Shown: positions 63,972 to 64,000 of the stretch, in pieces
How the letters are laid out: every line of letters starts with the position of its first letter
Numbering within the stretch: position 1 is the stretch's first letter
Assembly (NCBI GenBank): GCA_023333565.1
Contig: JAJKFH010000927.1
Location: forward strand, 930,001-994,000
Direction: 5' to 3'
DNA: 64,000 bases
Source of the DNA: Puffinus mauretanicus
Taxonomy: Eukaryota > Chordata > Aves > Procellariiformes > Procellariidae
The notes under the pieces: model-generated
Told to the model about the DNA's origin: nothing
What the model saw: only the letters and a program-made list of their open reading frames with translations
Database searches by the model: none
Position numbers and translations under genes: made by a program

Positions 63972-64000
63972 AGCATACAGATACTGCTCCCCGAACAAAG

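Larger units (their letters stand above)
48046..64000 (-). other. KLF7: KLF7 intron 1 (partial)
   Basis: At least 15,955 bp of intron running off the right edge. I searched the minus strand for the KLF7 first coding exon (34 residues beginning MDVLASYSIFQEL) and did not find it, so exon 1 and the main promoter lie further right. The intron holds a 17-bp minisatellite, a T21 run, a degenerate palindromic repeat, and several noncoding blocks that look conserved (50.04-50.26, 55.43-55.84, 56.75-56.95 kb). Open frames of 100-190 codons here have no recognisable domain. Confidence 0.85.

Overview
This window is vertebrate nuclear DNA, almost certainly from a bird. It holds most of one protein-coding gene: KLF7 (Kruppel-like factor 7, a C2H2 zinc-finger transcription factor), on the minus strand. 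The bird assignment rests on CR1 LINE 3' ends carrying the ATTCTATGA terminal repeat, low interspersed-repeat density, and a solo LTR of an ERVL-type family that I associate from memory with non-passerine Neoaves. There are no bacterial-style operons, CRISPR arrays, rRNA genes or tRNA genes.

Layout from high to low coordinate, which is the direction KLF7 is transcribed: 48046-64000 is part of intron 1 (coding exon 1, about the first 34 residues, lies beyond the right edge). 47433-48045 is coding exon 2 (the regulatory region and zinc finger 1). 29047-47432 is intron 2, with a CpG-rich island near 37.4-37.7 kb and a palindromic RFX/X-box-like site beside it. 28923-29046 is coding exon 3 (zinc finger 2 and the first half of finger 3). 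21452-28922 is intron 3, which holds a complete 574-bp solo LTR with a perfect 5-bp target-site duplication, and a MIR-like SINE relic. 21400-21451 is the last coding segment (end of finger 3 and the stop). About 13243-21399 is an approximately 8.2-kb 3' UTR ending at an AATAAA signal; it contains two CR1 relics in opposite orientation. All splice sites are GT-AG, and the reading phases join perfectly over three exons to give 262 residues.

1-13242 lies downstream of KLF7. I recognise no gene there. It holds a CpG-rich island near 8.8-9.0 kb, one exon-like segment of unknown identity on the minus strand (7171-7333), and several short repeats. In mammals the neighbour on this side is CPO; I see no carboxypeptidase exon.

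Nearly all other open frames are chance ORFs in introns, UTR or the LTR. I found no convincing new multi-gene system. The observations most worth checking are the intragenic CpG island with its X-box, the downstream CpG island, the orphan exon-like segment, the antisense LTR promoter inside intron 3, the inverted CR1 pair in the 3' UTR, and several noncoding blocks that may be conserved elements.
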